A DNA stretch of 64,000 nt from Glycomyces luteolus. Its GTDB lineage: Bacteria; Actinomycetota; Actinomycetes; Mycobacteriales; Micromonosporaceae. Shown here piece after piece: positions 53,113-63,717 of this stretch (its first letter is position 1; every line of letters begins with the position of its first letter). The stretch is taken from the NCBI RefSeq assembly GCF_027622875.1, contig NZ_JAPZVP010000009.1, positions 36,091-100,090 on the forward strand. Reading direction: 5' to 3'. Under the pieces are notes generated by a model. The model had not been told where the DNA came from and did no database searches. It saw only the letters and a list, made by a program, of their open reading frames with translations. Position numbers and translations under genes: made by a program.

Positions 53113-54108
53113 TTAGGCGTCGCGTTCGATCATGTAGTCGCAGATGTCGACCAGGGCCTTCTGGGCCGGGCCGTCGGGGAGCGCCTTCGCGAGAGCGCGG
53201 GCCCGTTCCTGGTACTGCAGGAGGGTCGCCCGCGCCTTCTCCAGGGCCTTCGAGTTCCGCAGGAGCTCCAGGGCTTCGGGGAGGTCGGCTTCGGAGACCG
53301 GGTTCGCGACGAGTTCGCGCAGGCGGGCGTCCGCCGGGTCGTCGTCGGCGAGGGCGTAGAAGACCGGCAGCGTCGGCACGCCTTCGAGGAGGTCCGTGCC
53401 CGGAGTCTTGCCGGACGAGTCCGAGGCGATGTCGATGATGTCGTCGGCGATCTGGAACGCCACGCCGATGACCTCGCCGAACTCCTCGGCCGTCGCGATG
53501 GTCTCCTCAGCGGCCCCCGCGAACCACGCGCCGAACTTGGCGCACGTGGCGATGAGCGACCCGGTCTTCTCGGAGAGGATCTCGAGGTGCCATTCGACCG
53601 CGTCGATGCCTTCGGGCTGCGGCATGGTCTCGTTGATCTGGCCCCGCACGAGCCGCGCGAACGTGGCGGCCTGGAGGCGCACCGCCTCGATGCCGAGGTC
53701 GGCCATCATCTGCGCGGCCTGGCTGAACAGGTAGTCGCCGGTGAGGATCGCGACCGAGTTGTCCCAGCGGGCGTTCGCGCTCGGGGCCCCGCGGCGAACG
53801 AGCGCCTCGTCCATCACGTCGTCGTGGTACAGCGTCGCGAGGTGCGTGAGCTCGAGCGCGACGGCGGCGTCGAGGATGCCCGGCCGGGACGGATCGCCGA
53901 AGTGCGCGCACGCGAGGGTGAGCATCGGGCGGAAGCGCTTCCCCCCGGCGCGGATGAGGTGGGACCCGGACTGACGCAGCAGCGGCTGGTCGGTGTCGAC
54001 GGCTTTGAGCAGTCGTTCCTCGACGAGATCGAGCGAAGCTCGGATCTCTTCGGCGAAGGCCTCGTCGGAGAAGGTCAGCGCGGTCTGGGCGCGTCGGGTG
54101 GTCACCAC
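53113..54108 (-). CDS. Polyprenyl diphosphate synthase (long chain)
   Basis: Trans-prenyltransferase making the isoprenoid tail of menaquinone, 331 residues. The first Asp-rich motif DDVMD is at 96-100 (LYHDDVMDEA) and the second in QIADDIIDIASD near 220. Small residues before the first motif (AT-L-Y) suit a long product such as C40-C50. Also seen: GGKRFRP near 55-61 for diphosphate binding. GTG-start alternatives were not needed. Its menaquinone partners lie elsewhere in the window. Confidence 0.92.
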   Translation of the reverse strand: MVTTRRAQTALTFSDEAFAEEIRASLDLVEERLLKAVDTDQPLLRQSGSHLIRAGGKRFRPMLTLACAHFGDPSRPGILDAAVALELTHLATLYHDDVMDEALVRRGAPSANARWDNSVAILTGDYLFSQAAQMMADLGIEAVRLQAATFARLVRGQINETMPQPEGIDAVEWHLEILSEKTGSLIATCAKFGAWFAGAAEETIATAEEFGEVIGVAFQIADDIIDIASDSSGKTPGTDLLEGVPTLPVFYALADDDPADARLRELVANPVSEADLPEALELLRNSKALEKARATLLQYQERARALAKALPDGPAQKALVDICDYMIERDA

Positions 54109-54185
54109 AGCCTCACCTTATCTTGTACACCGCCCGGACTGCTCGGCACGGGAAGAGGTAGTCGCGCGCGCCGCAACGAGGAACG

Positions 54186-55358
54186 TCAATGCGCGAGGCG
54201 TTTGCCGACCATACTGCCCGCCACGATGAACAGGGCCGACGCCGCCATCGACGCGACCGTGGCCGTCCACCCGACGCCCCATCCGAAGTTGTCGACGATG
54301 AGCCCGAAGCAGATCGGCCCCACCGCTCCGCCGAGGAAGATCCCGGTCTGCGTCACCGAGGTCGCCAGCGCCGGTGCGTCCGCGTAGCGCTGGACGACGG
54401 CGTGGTTCATCAGCCCCGGCCAGGCCCACCCGAGCCCGTACGCGGCGGCGGTGCCGATCGGCAGCAGCCACGGCAGCTCGAACAGGTACGTGGCGAGTCC
54501 GGCGGCGCCGGCGGCGAGCATGAGCGCGATGATCTGGAACTCGCCGCCTTTGCGCACGTCGGCGAGGGCGCCGAAGCCGGTGCGGCCGATGACGCCCGCG
54601 ATGCCGCCGACCATGAGGACCAGGCCCGCGTAGCTCTCCGAGCCGCCGATGTCGACGGTGAAGGTGGTGGCGAACGAGCCGATGGGCGTCGCGGCGAGCG
54701 AGCCGAGGAAGGTCGCGACGGCGAACAGCAGCAGCTGCGGGTCGAAGGACCGCGCGCCTTGGACCTTGGGCCGCACGGAGGGCCGGCCGAGTCCGGCGAG
54801 CGGGATCAGCGCGAGCAGCACCAGTCCGGCGCCGATGACGAACGCCCAGCGCCATCCGAGCGTCAGTGCGACGAGCGGGACGCTGAGCCCGCCGAGCATG
54901 GTGCACAACGGCACCGAGGCCTGTTTGGCGCCGAACAGGAGTCCGCGGCGGCCTTGCGGCGCCCATTCGCTGAGGACCGTGTTCGAGGCGAGCTGCCCGA
55001 GACCGTTCGCGGGCGCGCACAGCACCATGAACACGGTGAGCACGATCGGGTCGTGGGCGAAGGCGGCGACGCCGAGGAGCCCGGCGGCGGACATCGCGAT
55101 CGCGACCCGCGCGGTCACGAGGGCGCCGAACCGGTCGACGAGCCGCCCGGACGGCACGGTCGTCATGGCGGTGACGGCGAAGTAGATGCCGGAGATCCAG
55201 CCGATCGCGCTGAGGCCCATGCCGAGTTCGCCGGTGATCTGCACGGCGAGTCCTCCGAAGAGGAAGAGCGGGAGGACGGCGGCGACCTGGACGGTCATGG
55301 CGGCGGTGACGGTGGTCGCGGTCCGGGGTCGGGGTCGGGTGGGCGCGGAGATGGACAC
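54186..55358 (-). CDS. MFS transporter
   Basis: 390 residues with 12 predicted helices, from VAAVLPLFLFGGLAVQITGE. Loop motif SGRLVDRFGALVTAR near 73 is the MFS motif A region. The sequence is of the CynX/NimT or general MFS_1 type; the substrate is unknown. GTG start. It stands alone, with a 500-bp non-coding region on its upstream side. Confidence 0.85.
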   Translation of the reverse strand: MSISAPTRPRPRTATTVTAAMTVQVAAVLPLFLFGGLAVQITGELGMGLSAIGWISGIYFAVTAMTTVPSGRLVDRFGALVTARVAIAMSAAGLLGVAAFAHDPIVLTVFMVLCAPANGLGQLASNTVLSEWAPQGRRGLLFGAKQASVPLCTMLGGLSVPLVALTLGWRWAFVIGAGLVLLALIPLAGLGRPSVRPKVQGARSFDPQLLLFAVATFLGSLAATPIGSFATTFTVDIGGSESYAGLVLMVGGIAGVIGRTGFGALADVRKGGEFQIIALMLAAGAAGLATYLFELPWLLPIGTAAAYGLGWAWPGLMNHAVVQRYADAPALATSVTQTGIFLGGAVGPICFGLIVDNFGWGVGWTATVASMAASALFIVAGSMVGKRLAH

Positions 55359-55612
55359 GATGGCAACCGTACCCGCTTATCTGATAGCCGATCGCATGCT
55401 CACAAGTGAGGATTGCACTCGTGCGTGTCCCCCATTCGCGGGATCCGTCTTGACCCGCCCACACAACGTGTGCGACTGTTGCCTCTGAACGACGGCCTTC
55501 CCAACTGCAGAGCTTTACGACAGTCGACTTCGGCCCCACCGGTCGCGCGTCACCCCGCGGTTCCCCTTGGAACCGCCGCAACGTCTTGGCTCCCAAGGGC
55601 TTCGGGGGTAGG

Positions 55613-55661
55613 CGAAACGCGGCGGCCCTGGTGGGAGGGAGCCGCCGCGTTTCGTTTATTC
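55613..55661 (+). terminator. Strong terminator with no known gene upstream
   Basis: CGAAACGCGGCGGC pairs perfectly (14 bp) with GCCGCCGCGTTTCG around a 14-base loop, followed by TTTATT. Confidence 0.82.
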
Positions 55662-55786
55662 GAATGTCCGCGGCAGCGACGAGGAAGTTTGGTGGGGACT
55701 CGACGCCGTCGCCGCGGTTTGTCCGCGACCGGCGCGAGCCGGACCGCGAACGGTGCTGACACATAGATACTGCCTTGTACTCGACG

Positions 55787-55815
55787 GTGACGCAACCGGC
55801 TCTTGTTTATATAGT
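55787..55815 (+). promoter_or_regulatory. Probable promoter of the iclR-type gene
   Basis: GTGACG and TATAGT with a 17-bp spacer in an AT-rich pocket, giving a start near 55822 and a 70-base leader to the ATG at 55892. Confidence 0.55.
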
Positions 55816-55891
55816 TAGAACACGGCCGGTCCGACCGGCGCCGGACCCGGCGCCCCAGGTCGGATCAACTGGTGCAAATTGGAGCGGCGGC

Positions 55892-56803
55892 ATGGTGGAG
55901 CAGCGGCGACCAGGGGACGAACCGCAGAGCGGCGTCCCGAACTACAAGAGCGCGCCCAGGCAGCGGGCGTCCAGGAACCGGCCCGCGCCCCCGGACCACA
56001 AGCCCGCCAAGGGCGCCTCGGCGGCGAGCGCCTTCCCGAGCTCGCCGAGCGAGCCGACCAAGATGATCCAGAGCGTCCAGAGGGCACTGCGCATCATGGA
56101 GCTCGTGGGCAACCATCCCGGCGGTGTCACCGCCCCGCGCATCGCCTTCGAGTGCGGCCTCAACCGGGCCACCGCCTACAACCTGCTGCGCACGCTCGTC
56201 TACGAGAACTATCTGCGCCGCGACGAGAACGGCCGGTACACGCTCGGCCTCGAGGTCTCCGACCGCTACTCCGAGCTCACCCGCGCCATGGCCGGGCCGC
56301 GCACCTGCGGCGAGTTCATGCGCCGCATGTCGACCGAGACCGGCTACTCGACGTTCATCGCCCGCTTCGTGGAAGGCCGCCCGGCCGTCACCGACGTCAT
56401 CGAAGGCCACCGCAGCCCGCACGTGGAAGAGCTCATCGTCGGCTTCGACGACGGCGCCCACGCCACCGCGCTCGGCAAAGCGCTCCTCGCCACCCTCCAG
56501 CCGCACGACCGGGCACGCTTCCTCAAGACCGCCGGGATGCGCCCGTTCACCCGCCGCACCCTCATCGAACCGGACGCCCTCGAATACGACCTCGCCGTCT
56601 ACGGCGAGTCCGGGGTGTACGCCGAGATGGGCCAGTTCCGCGAAGGCGTCGGATGCGCGGGCGTCGTCGTCCGCGAAGGGGCTTCGCCGAACGAGCGCAT
56701 CGTCTTCGCCGTCGCCCTCCCGCTCGAGGAGATCCGCACCTCCTGGCCGATCCTCACGCAGCGCCTGCGCGACGCCGCCGCCGAACTCGAACCGCTCCTG
56801 TAG
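55892..56803 (+). CDS. IclR family transcriptional regulator
   Basis: 303 residues. A 50-residue Arg/Pro/Ser-rich N-terminal tail is followed by the IclR winged helix (SVQRALRIMELVGNHPGGVT near 66-85 and IAFECGLNRATAYNLLRTLV near 89-108). The effector domain from about 130 has the pattern GHATALGKALLA (here GAHATALGKALLATLQ near 190). The start at 55892 has GGAG 7 bp upstream; the longer frame crosses the promoter. No obvious target operon lies next to it except the following lipoprotein gene. Confidence 0.85.
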   Translation: MVEQRRPGDEPQSGVPNYKSAPRQRASRNRPAPPDHKPAKGASAASAFPSSPSEPTKMIQSVQRALRIMELVGNHPGGVTAPRIAFECGLNRATAYNLLRTLVYENYLRRDENGRYTLGLEVSDRYSELTRAMAGPRTCGEFMRRMSTETGYSTFIARFVEGRPAVTDVIEGHRSPHVEELIVGFDDGAHATALGKALLATLQPHDRARFLKTAGMRPFTRRTLIEPDALEYDLAVYGESGVYAEMGQFREGVGCAGVVVREGASPNERIVFAVALPLEEIRTSWPILTQRLRDAAAELEPLL

Positions 56804-56830
56804 ACAACCCCGCCTGGGAAGGCACGCGTA

Positions 56831-56865
56831 CTCAGGGAGTCGAAGACGCTTCGACTTCACCTGAG
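56831..56865 (+). promoter_or_regulatory. Leader hairpin before the lipoprotein gene
   Basis: CTCAGG/CCTGAG encloses AGTCGAAG-ACG-CTTCGACT. It ends immediately before the AGAGGA ribosome site and has no T-run, so it may influence translation or end the iclR transcript. Confidence 0.45.
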
Positions 56866-56879
56866 AGGAACGCGGATCG

Positions 56880-58076
56880 ATGCTACGCAAGACCCGGGCC
56901 GCAGGCGCCCTCGTCGCCGCACTGGCCCTGGCGGCCGCTGCCGCCTGCTCGGACGACGCGAAAGGCGGCGGCGGGGACGCCGCCTCCGATGGCGAGAGCG
57001 CGGAGTTCGAAGCGCCGCGGCTGGTCGACATGGTCAACGAGAGCAACCGGCTGCTGTACGAACTGGAGTCCGCGGAAGGCCGGATCGTCCAGGCCTGCTT
57101 GGAGGACGGCGGGTTCACCGTCCACGACCAGTGGCAGTTCTGGATCTCCGAACCCGAAGAGCAGGACGAACTGTACGGCGCCGACGACTGGGGGAGCTGG
57201 CTTCCGTCTGTCGAGGAGGCCTCCAAGTACGGTCTCGGCGCGTGGATGCACGCCGAAGGCGCCGACCCCGATGAGGTCGACGAATACGCGGACTACAAGG
57301 GCTACGAGCTCGAGTCCGGCCTGACGGGGGAAGGCCCGGAGGGCGCCGGCATGCCCGACAACAGCGCATTCGAGGCCCTCGACCCCCAGGAGCAGTACGA
57401 CTGGTACGTGGCCTACCAGGGCGAGGCGGCCGCGCTGGACGAGCACGGCTACCTGATCGGCGAGGAGGGCGAAGTGGCGAGCGACGACGACGAGATCTAC
57501 ACCGGCGACGAATTCGCCTACGTGCAGCCCGAACCGGGCGGATGCCTGCGCGAGATGATCGACGCGCTCTACGACGACCTGCGACTGGTCGAGGACCCCG
57601 AAGGCAGCAAGGTCCGCGGCGCGTACTGGCACTACCGCCCCGTGAACCCCGTCGACGACTTCGCGAACGCGGAGGACTCCCAGATCATGTACGACGAGGC
57701 GATCGCCCCGGTCCAGGTCGAACTGGTCGACTGCCTCGCCGAGCACGGACTCCACGGCTGGGAGTTCGACGAGGAGGGCTCGCTGCCGATCAGCGACTAC
57801 TTCTACGAGCTCTACGAGGGCACGGCCGACGTCCACGACCACCCGAACCTGCCCGATGACGCCCCGACCGATTTCGAAGGCAAGAAGGCCTTCGAGATCG
57901 CGTTCGCCGTCGAGCTCGCCGAATGCGGGGACGAGACCGGCTTCCGGGAGACCGCCGAGCAGGCGTGGGCCGACTCCCAGGAGGCGTTCTACGTGTCGAT
58001 CGAGACCGCGACGTACGCCTGGCAGGAGGGGGTCCGCGCGATCCTGACCAAGGCCCAGGAAGCGCTCCAAAGCTAA
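56880..58076 (+). CDS. Large acidic lipoprotein
   Basis: 398 residues with a lipoprotein signal (lipobox AAAC, Cys23). The mature protein is very acidic and rich in Trp and Tyr, with cysteines at CLEDGG, GGCLREM, VDCLAEHG and AECGDE that could form two disulfides. The spacing of the CL-x(2,3)-G motifs recalls lipoproteins of unknown function found in many actinomycetes. It follows iclR by 76 bp but has its own leader hairpin. Confidence 0.75.
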   Translation: MLRKTRAAGALVAALALAAAAACSDDAKGGGGDAASDGESAEFEAPRLVDMVNESNRLLYELESAEGRIVQACLEDGGFTVHDQWQFWISEPEEQDELYGADDWGSWLPSVEEASKYGLGAWMHAEGADPDEVDEYADYKGYELESGLTGEGPEGAGMPDNSAFEALDPQEQYDWYVAYQGEAAALDEHGYLIGEEGEVASDDDEIYTGDEFAYVQPEPGGCLREMIDALYDDLRLVEDPEGSKVRGAYWHYRPVNPVDDFANAEDSQIMYDEAIAPVQVELVDCLAEHGLHGWEFDEEGSLPISDYFYELYEGTADVHDHPNLPDDAPTDFEGKKAFEIAFAVELAECGDETGFRETAEQAWADSQEAFYVSIETATYAWQEGVRAILTKAQEALQS

Positions 58077-58105
58077 GCGGCGCAACCCGAAGCGACCCCA
58101 ACGAC

Positions 58106-58137
58106 AGCGGGCCGGACCTCGAAAGGCCCGGCCCGCT
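58106..58137. terminator. Hairpin between convergent genes
   Basis: AGCGGGCCGG, 12-base loop, CCGGCCCGCT, midway between the lipoprotein stop and the korB stop. No T-run. Confidence 0.65.
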
Positions 58138-58150
58138 CGTCGTTGCGGTT

Positions 58151-59162
58151 CTAGAGCACGGTCCAGGTGTCGCCCGAGTGCAGGAGCCGCTCGAGGGCCT
58201 CCTTGCGGTCGACGCCCGTCGCGGCCTCGTCGACCTGGGTGCGCACGCCCGCGTCGTACGTGGGCCGCTTGACGTTGCGGAACACGCCGATCGGGGTGTG
58301 GTCGAGCGCGATGCCCGAGAGCCGCGACAGCGCGAACGCGTAGGCCGGGTCGTCGACGTCGGCCTTGTGCACGACCACGTCGGCCTCGTCCACTTCGGAG
58401 GCGTCCTTGACCTGGAGTCCGTAACCGGACTGCACGACGACCTTGTCGCCGAAGGCGATCGGCTCGCCGTCCTGGAGCCGGATGATCGACTCGTCGCGGG
58501 TCTCCGGGTTCTTCAGGACCTCGAACGCGCCGTCGTTGAAGATCGGGCAGTTCTGGTAGATCTCGACGAACGCGCTGCCCTCGTGCTCGGCCGCGGCCCG
58601 CAGGACTTCCTGCAGGTGCGCCCGGTCGGAGTCGAGGGTGCGGGCCACGAACGTGGCCTCGGAGCCCAGCGCCAGCGACAGCGGGTTGAACGGCGAGTCG
58701 ACCGAGCCCATCGGGCTCGACTTGGTGAGCGTGCCCGGCCCGGAGGTGGGGGAGTACTGGCCCTTGGTGAGGCCGTAGATCCGGTTGTTGAACAGCAGGA
58801 TCTTCAGGTTCACGTTGCGGCGCAGCGCGTGGATGAGGTGGTTGCCGCCGATCGACAGGGCGTCGCCGTCGCCGGTGACGACCCACACCGACAGGTCCGG
58901 GCGGGAGACCGCCAGGCCCGTGGCGATGGCCGGGGCGCGGCCGTGGATCGAGTGCAGCCCGTACGTGTTGAGGTAGTACGGGAACCGCGAGGAGCAGCCG
59001 ATGCCGGAGATGAACGCGATCTTCTCGCGTTCGAGGCCCAGCTCGGGCAGGAAGGACTGGACGGCGGCCAGGATGGCGTAGTCGCCGCAGCCGGGGCACC
59101 AGCGCACCTCCTGGCTCGACTTGAAGTCCTTGGCCTTCAGCTTGGGGGCGTCGAGCTTGACG

Positions 59163-59170
<8 letters not shown>
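58151..59170 (-). CDS. korB: 2-oxoacid:ferredoxin oxidoreductase, beta subunit
   Basis: 339 residues; thiamine diphosphate and [4Fe-4S] subunit. Motifs: WCPGCGDYAILAAVQ near 26-40, GIGCSSRFPYYL near 56, and TPP motif GDGDALSIGGNH near 100-111 with NNRIYGLTKGQYSPTS near 128-143. It oxidises 2-oxoglutarate (or another 2-oxoacid) with CoA and reduces ferredoxin. Its start overlaps the end of the alpha subunit gene by 8 bp. Confidence 0.94.
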
Positions 59171-61022
<1,852 letters not shown>

Positions 61023-61350
61023 CTAGATCTCCTCATGCGAGTTCTGGGGCACGCAAGGACTGCGGCGTTTCGGATCGGGGAGCGGGGGCTCCGCCGTGTC
61101 TGCTACTTGCGATGCTACGCGGGCGTCACGTCGCGGTGCCAACCCTGCGACGCGGGCGCGATGTAGGCGACACCACTTTGCGCGATCTGACTCACATGCT
61201 GAGACGAGCCGGGGTCCGCAGTGACCTGGACCTCTTGTTTCGGCTTTCCTCAGACCGCTTTCACGGCCGACCGCCGTCCCGGATCGTGGACGCCGAACGC
61301 GTCGGACGACACGCCGGAGTCGGCAATCCGACCCCGGTTCGTGTCTCCTA
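61023..61350. other. Intergenic region upstream of korA
   Basis: 328 bp without a gene. On the minus strand TTGGCA (61137-61142) and TAGCAT (61112-61117), 19 bp apart, could be the korA promoter. No Rex-type site is seen here. Confidence 0.45.
61112..61142 (-). promoter_or_regulatory. Candidate korA promoter
   Basis: Minus-strand TTGGCA, 19-bp spacer, TAGCAT, about 90 bp before the korA start. The spacer is 1-2 bp longer than ideal. Confidence 0.35.
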
Positions 61351-62271
61351 TCAGGACCCGCTGGAGGCCGTCGTCTCGGCGGACGGGTCCGCCGTCGGCG
61401 TCTCGGCCGGGGCCGGGCTGCTGGTGCTCTCGGTGGGCGTCGGCTCGGTGGTCTCGTCCTCCACGACACGGGCGAACGCCTCGGTCTCGGGGTCCCACAC
61501 GTACTTGAACTCGCCGGTGTACTCGGGGGAGTTCGCGTCGCTCGCGTCGACGGTGACGACGCCTTCCGCGACCGACACCAGCGAGACGGTGCCCTCGATC
61601 GAGTACGGCTCCCACACCCAGCCGAGCTGCTCGAGCGCGGTGCCGTCCTCGTTCCAGGCGAACGAGGCGACGCCCGCGAAGTACACGGCGTCGGAGGGGT
61701 CCTGCCGGCATTCGAGCACGGCCGTCACGTCGCCGTCGCCGTCGCCGTTCACGTCGCCGCGCACCGGCCCGACGCCCGCTTCGGCGTCGAACGCGATCGT
61801 CCAGGCCGTCTCGTCGGCGAACGTCCAGTCCTCCTGCAGGCCGAAGGCCCCGGCCCCGCAGGCCTCGCCCATGGCGCCGGGGTCGGTGATGACCAGCGTC
61901 GTCTCGGCGGGGATCGTGACCTCTTCGGTCGGGTCCTCGCCGCCGGAGGAGTGCGGGCTCACCGGGTCGCCGAGGCTGTAGCTCGGCGAGTCGTCCGAGG
62001 TCGAGACCTCGGCCGAGGTGTTCTCGGTGCCGGAGGGCTCCGGGCCGAACGCGATCGGGCCGATGGTCTGGGCCACGGCGAAACCGCCCGCGGTCACAGC
62101 GGTGCACGCGCCCGCGATCGCGGCCAGCGACACGAGCCGGCGGCGGCGCTGCGCGGCCGGGGCGCGCCCGAGCAGCTCGTTGACCGGCGGCGGCGGGAAC
62201 TGCGCGGAGGCGTCCGCCTTCAAGCTCGCGAACGCCGCTGCGACCTTGTCGTTCTCAGGGTCGACGGTCAT
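61351..62271 (-). CDS. Sigma-factor-linked membrane protein with extracytoplasmic domain
   Basis: 306 residues. A cytoplasmic N-terminus of about 45 residues is followed by one membrane helix (VSLAAIAGACTAVTAGGFAV) and an outside domain with the Asp-rich GDVNGDGDGDVTAVLECRQD near 185 and a Thr/Ser/Pro-rich tail. The layout (gene overlapping a sigma factor gene by ATGA, single helix, outside sensor) is that of an anti-sigma factor, but no zinc-type anti-sigma motif is present. Probable regulator of the adjacent sigma factor. Confidence 0.7.
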   Translation of the reverse strand: MTVDPENDKVAAAFASLKADASAQFPPPPVNELLGRAPAAQRRRRLVSLAAIAGACTAVTAGGFAVAQTIGPIAFGPEPSGTENTSAEVSTSDDSPSYSLGDPVSPHSSGGEDPTEEVTIPAETTLVITDPGAMGEACGAGAFGLQEDWTFADETAWTIAFDAEAGVGPVRGDVNGDGDGDVTAVLECRQDPSDAVYFAGVASFAWNEDGTALEQLGWVWEPYSIEGTVSLVSVAEGVVTVDASDANSPEYTGEFKYVWDPETEAFARVVEDETTEPTPTESTSSPAPAETPTADPSAETTASSGS

Positions 62272-62879
62272 GAGCGGTCCTCCTTCACGGAAGCTCGGCG
62301 GTTCGCGGATCGGGCACCGGGGATGGCGCGCTTGATGCGGATCGGCATGGTGTCGGGGTCGGCCTCGGCGGTCTTCACGGCCTTGGCCGGTTTCGCGTCG
62401 GCGGCTTCATCGGTGAGCAGCGCGGCGAGCTCCTTGCGCCCGCGGTGCAGCCAGGACTTGACGGTGCCCTCTTTCGCGCCGGTCGCCGCCGCGATCGCGT
62501 TCACCGTCATGTCGGCCATGTAGTGCATGACGAGCGCCTGGCGCCGTTTGGCGGGCACCAGCTTCAGTGCGGCGACGAGCGCGACGTGGTCGGGGCTCGC
62601 GGCCGGAGACAGCTCCGGCGCGGAGGACTTCTGGAGGAACTTGCGCGCCACCTGGTTGCGGCGGTGCCGACTCGTGGCGAGGTTCCACGCGACGCGGCGC
62701 ACCCACGCGACCGGCTCCTCGTAGGCGCCGACCTTGTCCCATCGCTGCCACGCCCGCAGGAACGCCTCCTGCACGAGGTCCTGGGCTTCGGTGGCGTCGC
62801 CGAGGTAGGCGCAGACCTGGGCCGCGAGCTCCGAGAAATGCTTCTCGTAGAGGTCGGTGAACTCCGCCTCCGTTCGCAC
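62268..62879 (-). CDS. RNA polymerase sigma factor, SigE family (actinobacterial ECF)
   Basis: 203 residues from the GTG at 62879, which has GGAG 5 bp upstream. Region 2: FTDLYEKHFSELAAQVCAYL near 8-27, DLVQEAFLRAWQRWDKVGAY near 37. Region 4: RRQALVMHYMADMTVNAIAA near 118 and EGTVKSWLHRGRKELAALL near 143. A Lys/Arg-rich tail follows. An upstream ATG (63125) would add 82 residues with no sigma similarity, so I prefer the shorter form. The downstream membrane protein gene overlaps by 4 bp and may encode its anti-sigma factor. Confidence 0.85.
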   Translation of the reverse strand: MRTEAEFTDLYEKHFSELAAQVCAYLGDATEAQDLVQEAFLRAWQRWDKVGAYEEPVAWVRRVAWNLATSRHRRNQVARKFLQKSSAPELSPAASPDHVALVAALKLVPAKRRQALVMHYMADMTVNAIAAATGAKEGTVKSWLHRGRKELAALLTDEAADAKPAKAVKTAEADPDTMPIRIKRAIPGARSANRRASVKEDRS

Positions 62880-63348
62880 ATCCGCTCCAGCGCAGGTAGG
62901 TGGGACAAGGGAATCTTCCGGGTCATCGCCTTCGTGCCCGGCGGCAACTATTGTCGCGTTCGCGAAGGCGGAGATGCGAGGCGGGGTCGTTATGTCGACA
63001 ATCCTCTCAACGACCGGACCGGCCGGGACGTCGAAGACGTCGCCGAAGTCCACGGGCCGGTCGAGCAGCATCGTGCCCGACTCGGCACGGCCCCGGGTCA
63101 GCGTCGGTGCGCCGGCGGCGGTCATGTGCGGTGATCCCTTTTCCTGTTACCTGTGCGTACGCGCGCTCGGTCCCGCATTGGGGGACTTCGCCGCGTTCGG
63201 AGTGAATCCTCTTCGTACAACAACACGCCCCTGCGTGCCGGGCGGTTGCGCCCGGTGCGCCGAAGTTCCCCGGAATCGGCCCGGAAACGCGTCGATTCGG
63301 CCGCGCGCACGGGTATCGCGGGGCGCTGTGCGGCATTAAGGTGTCCTT
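62880..63348. other. Region between the sigma factor gene and the second nuo operon
   Basis: About 470 bp. If the sigma factor starts at 63125, the first half is coding; otherwise none of it is. The remainder must carry the divergent promoters of the sigma factor and of nuoA2. No Rex-type palindrome is seen. A small hairpin TAAGG-TGT-CCTTA (63337-63349) overlaps the nuoA2 ribosome site and the A of its start codon. Confidence 0.45.
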
Positions 63349-63717
63349 ATGCACACGACCCGGTTGAGTGATTACGCCGTATTCGGGGTGCTCCTGCTCG
63401 CCGGATTCGCGTTCGTCGCCGCCGCGATGACCGCCAACCGCCTCCTGCGCCCGAGCGCGCCTTCAAAGGAGAAGGGCCAGACCTACGAATGCGGCGTGGA
63501 CCCCGTCGGGAAGGACTGGGCGCAGGTCCAGATCCGGTACTACGTCTACGCGTTCCTGTTCGTGCTCTTCGCGGTCGAAGCGGTGTTCCTGTTCCCGTGG
63601 GCGGCGGTGTTCCGGGCCTTCGGCCCCGCCGCCGCGGTCGAGATGGGCGTCTTCGTGGGCGTGCTCGCGCTCGGCCTCGCCTACGCCTGGAGGAAAGGGG
63701 TACTGCGATGGCGGTGA
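63349..63717 (+). CDS. nuoA2: NADH-quinone oxidoreductase subunit A, second copy
   Basis: 122 residues with three helices and the conserved [20 protein letters not shown] near 45-64 (Cys/Glu of the quinone channel). It differs clearly from the first NuoA in this window, so it is an old paralogue. It overlaps the next gene by 10 bp. Confidence 0.92.
   Translation: MHTTRLSDYAVFGVLLLAGFAFVAAAMTANRLLRPSAPSKEKGQTYECGVDPVGKDWAQVQIRYYVYAFLFVLFAVEAVFLFPWAAVFRAFGPAAAVEMGVFVGVLALGLAYAWRKGVLRWR

Larger units (their letters stand above)
55359..55891. other. Intergenic region with an orphan terminator and the iclR promoter
   Basis: 530 bp without a supportable gene. It contains a short palindrome CACAC-AAC-GTGTG near 55462, a pair CCCTTGG/CCAAGGG (about 55564-55599), a strong terminator (55613-55661) and the iclR promoter. 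The terminator has no rightward gene before it, so a small RNA may be made from here. Confidence 0.5.
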
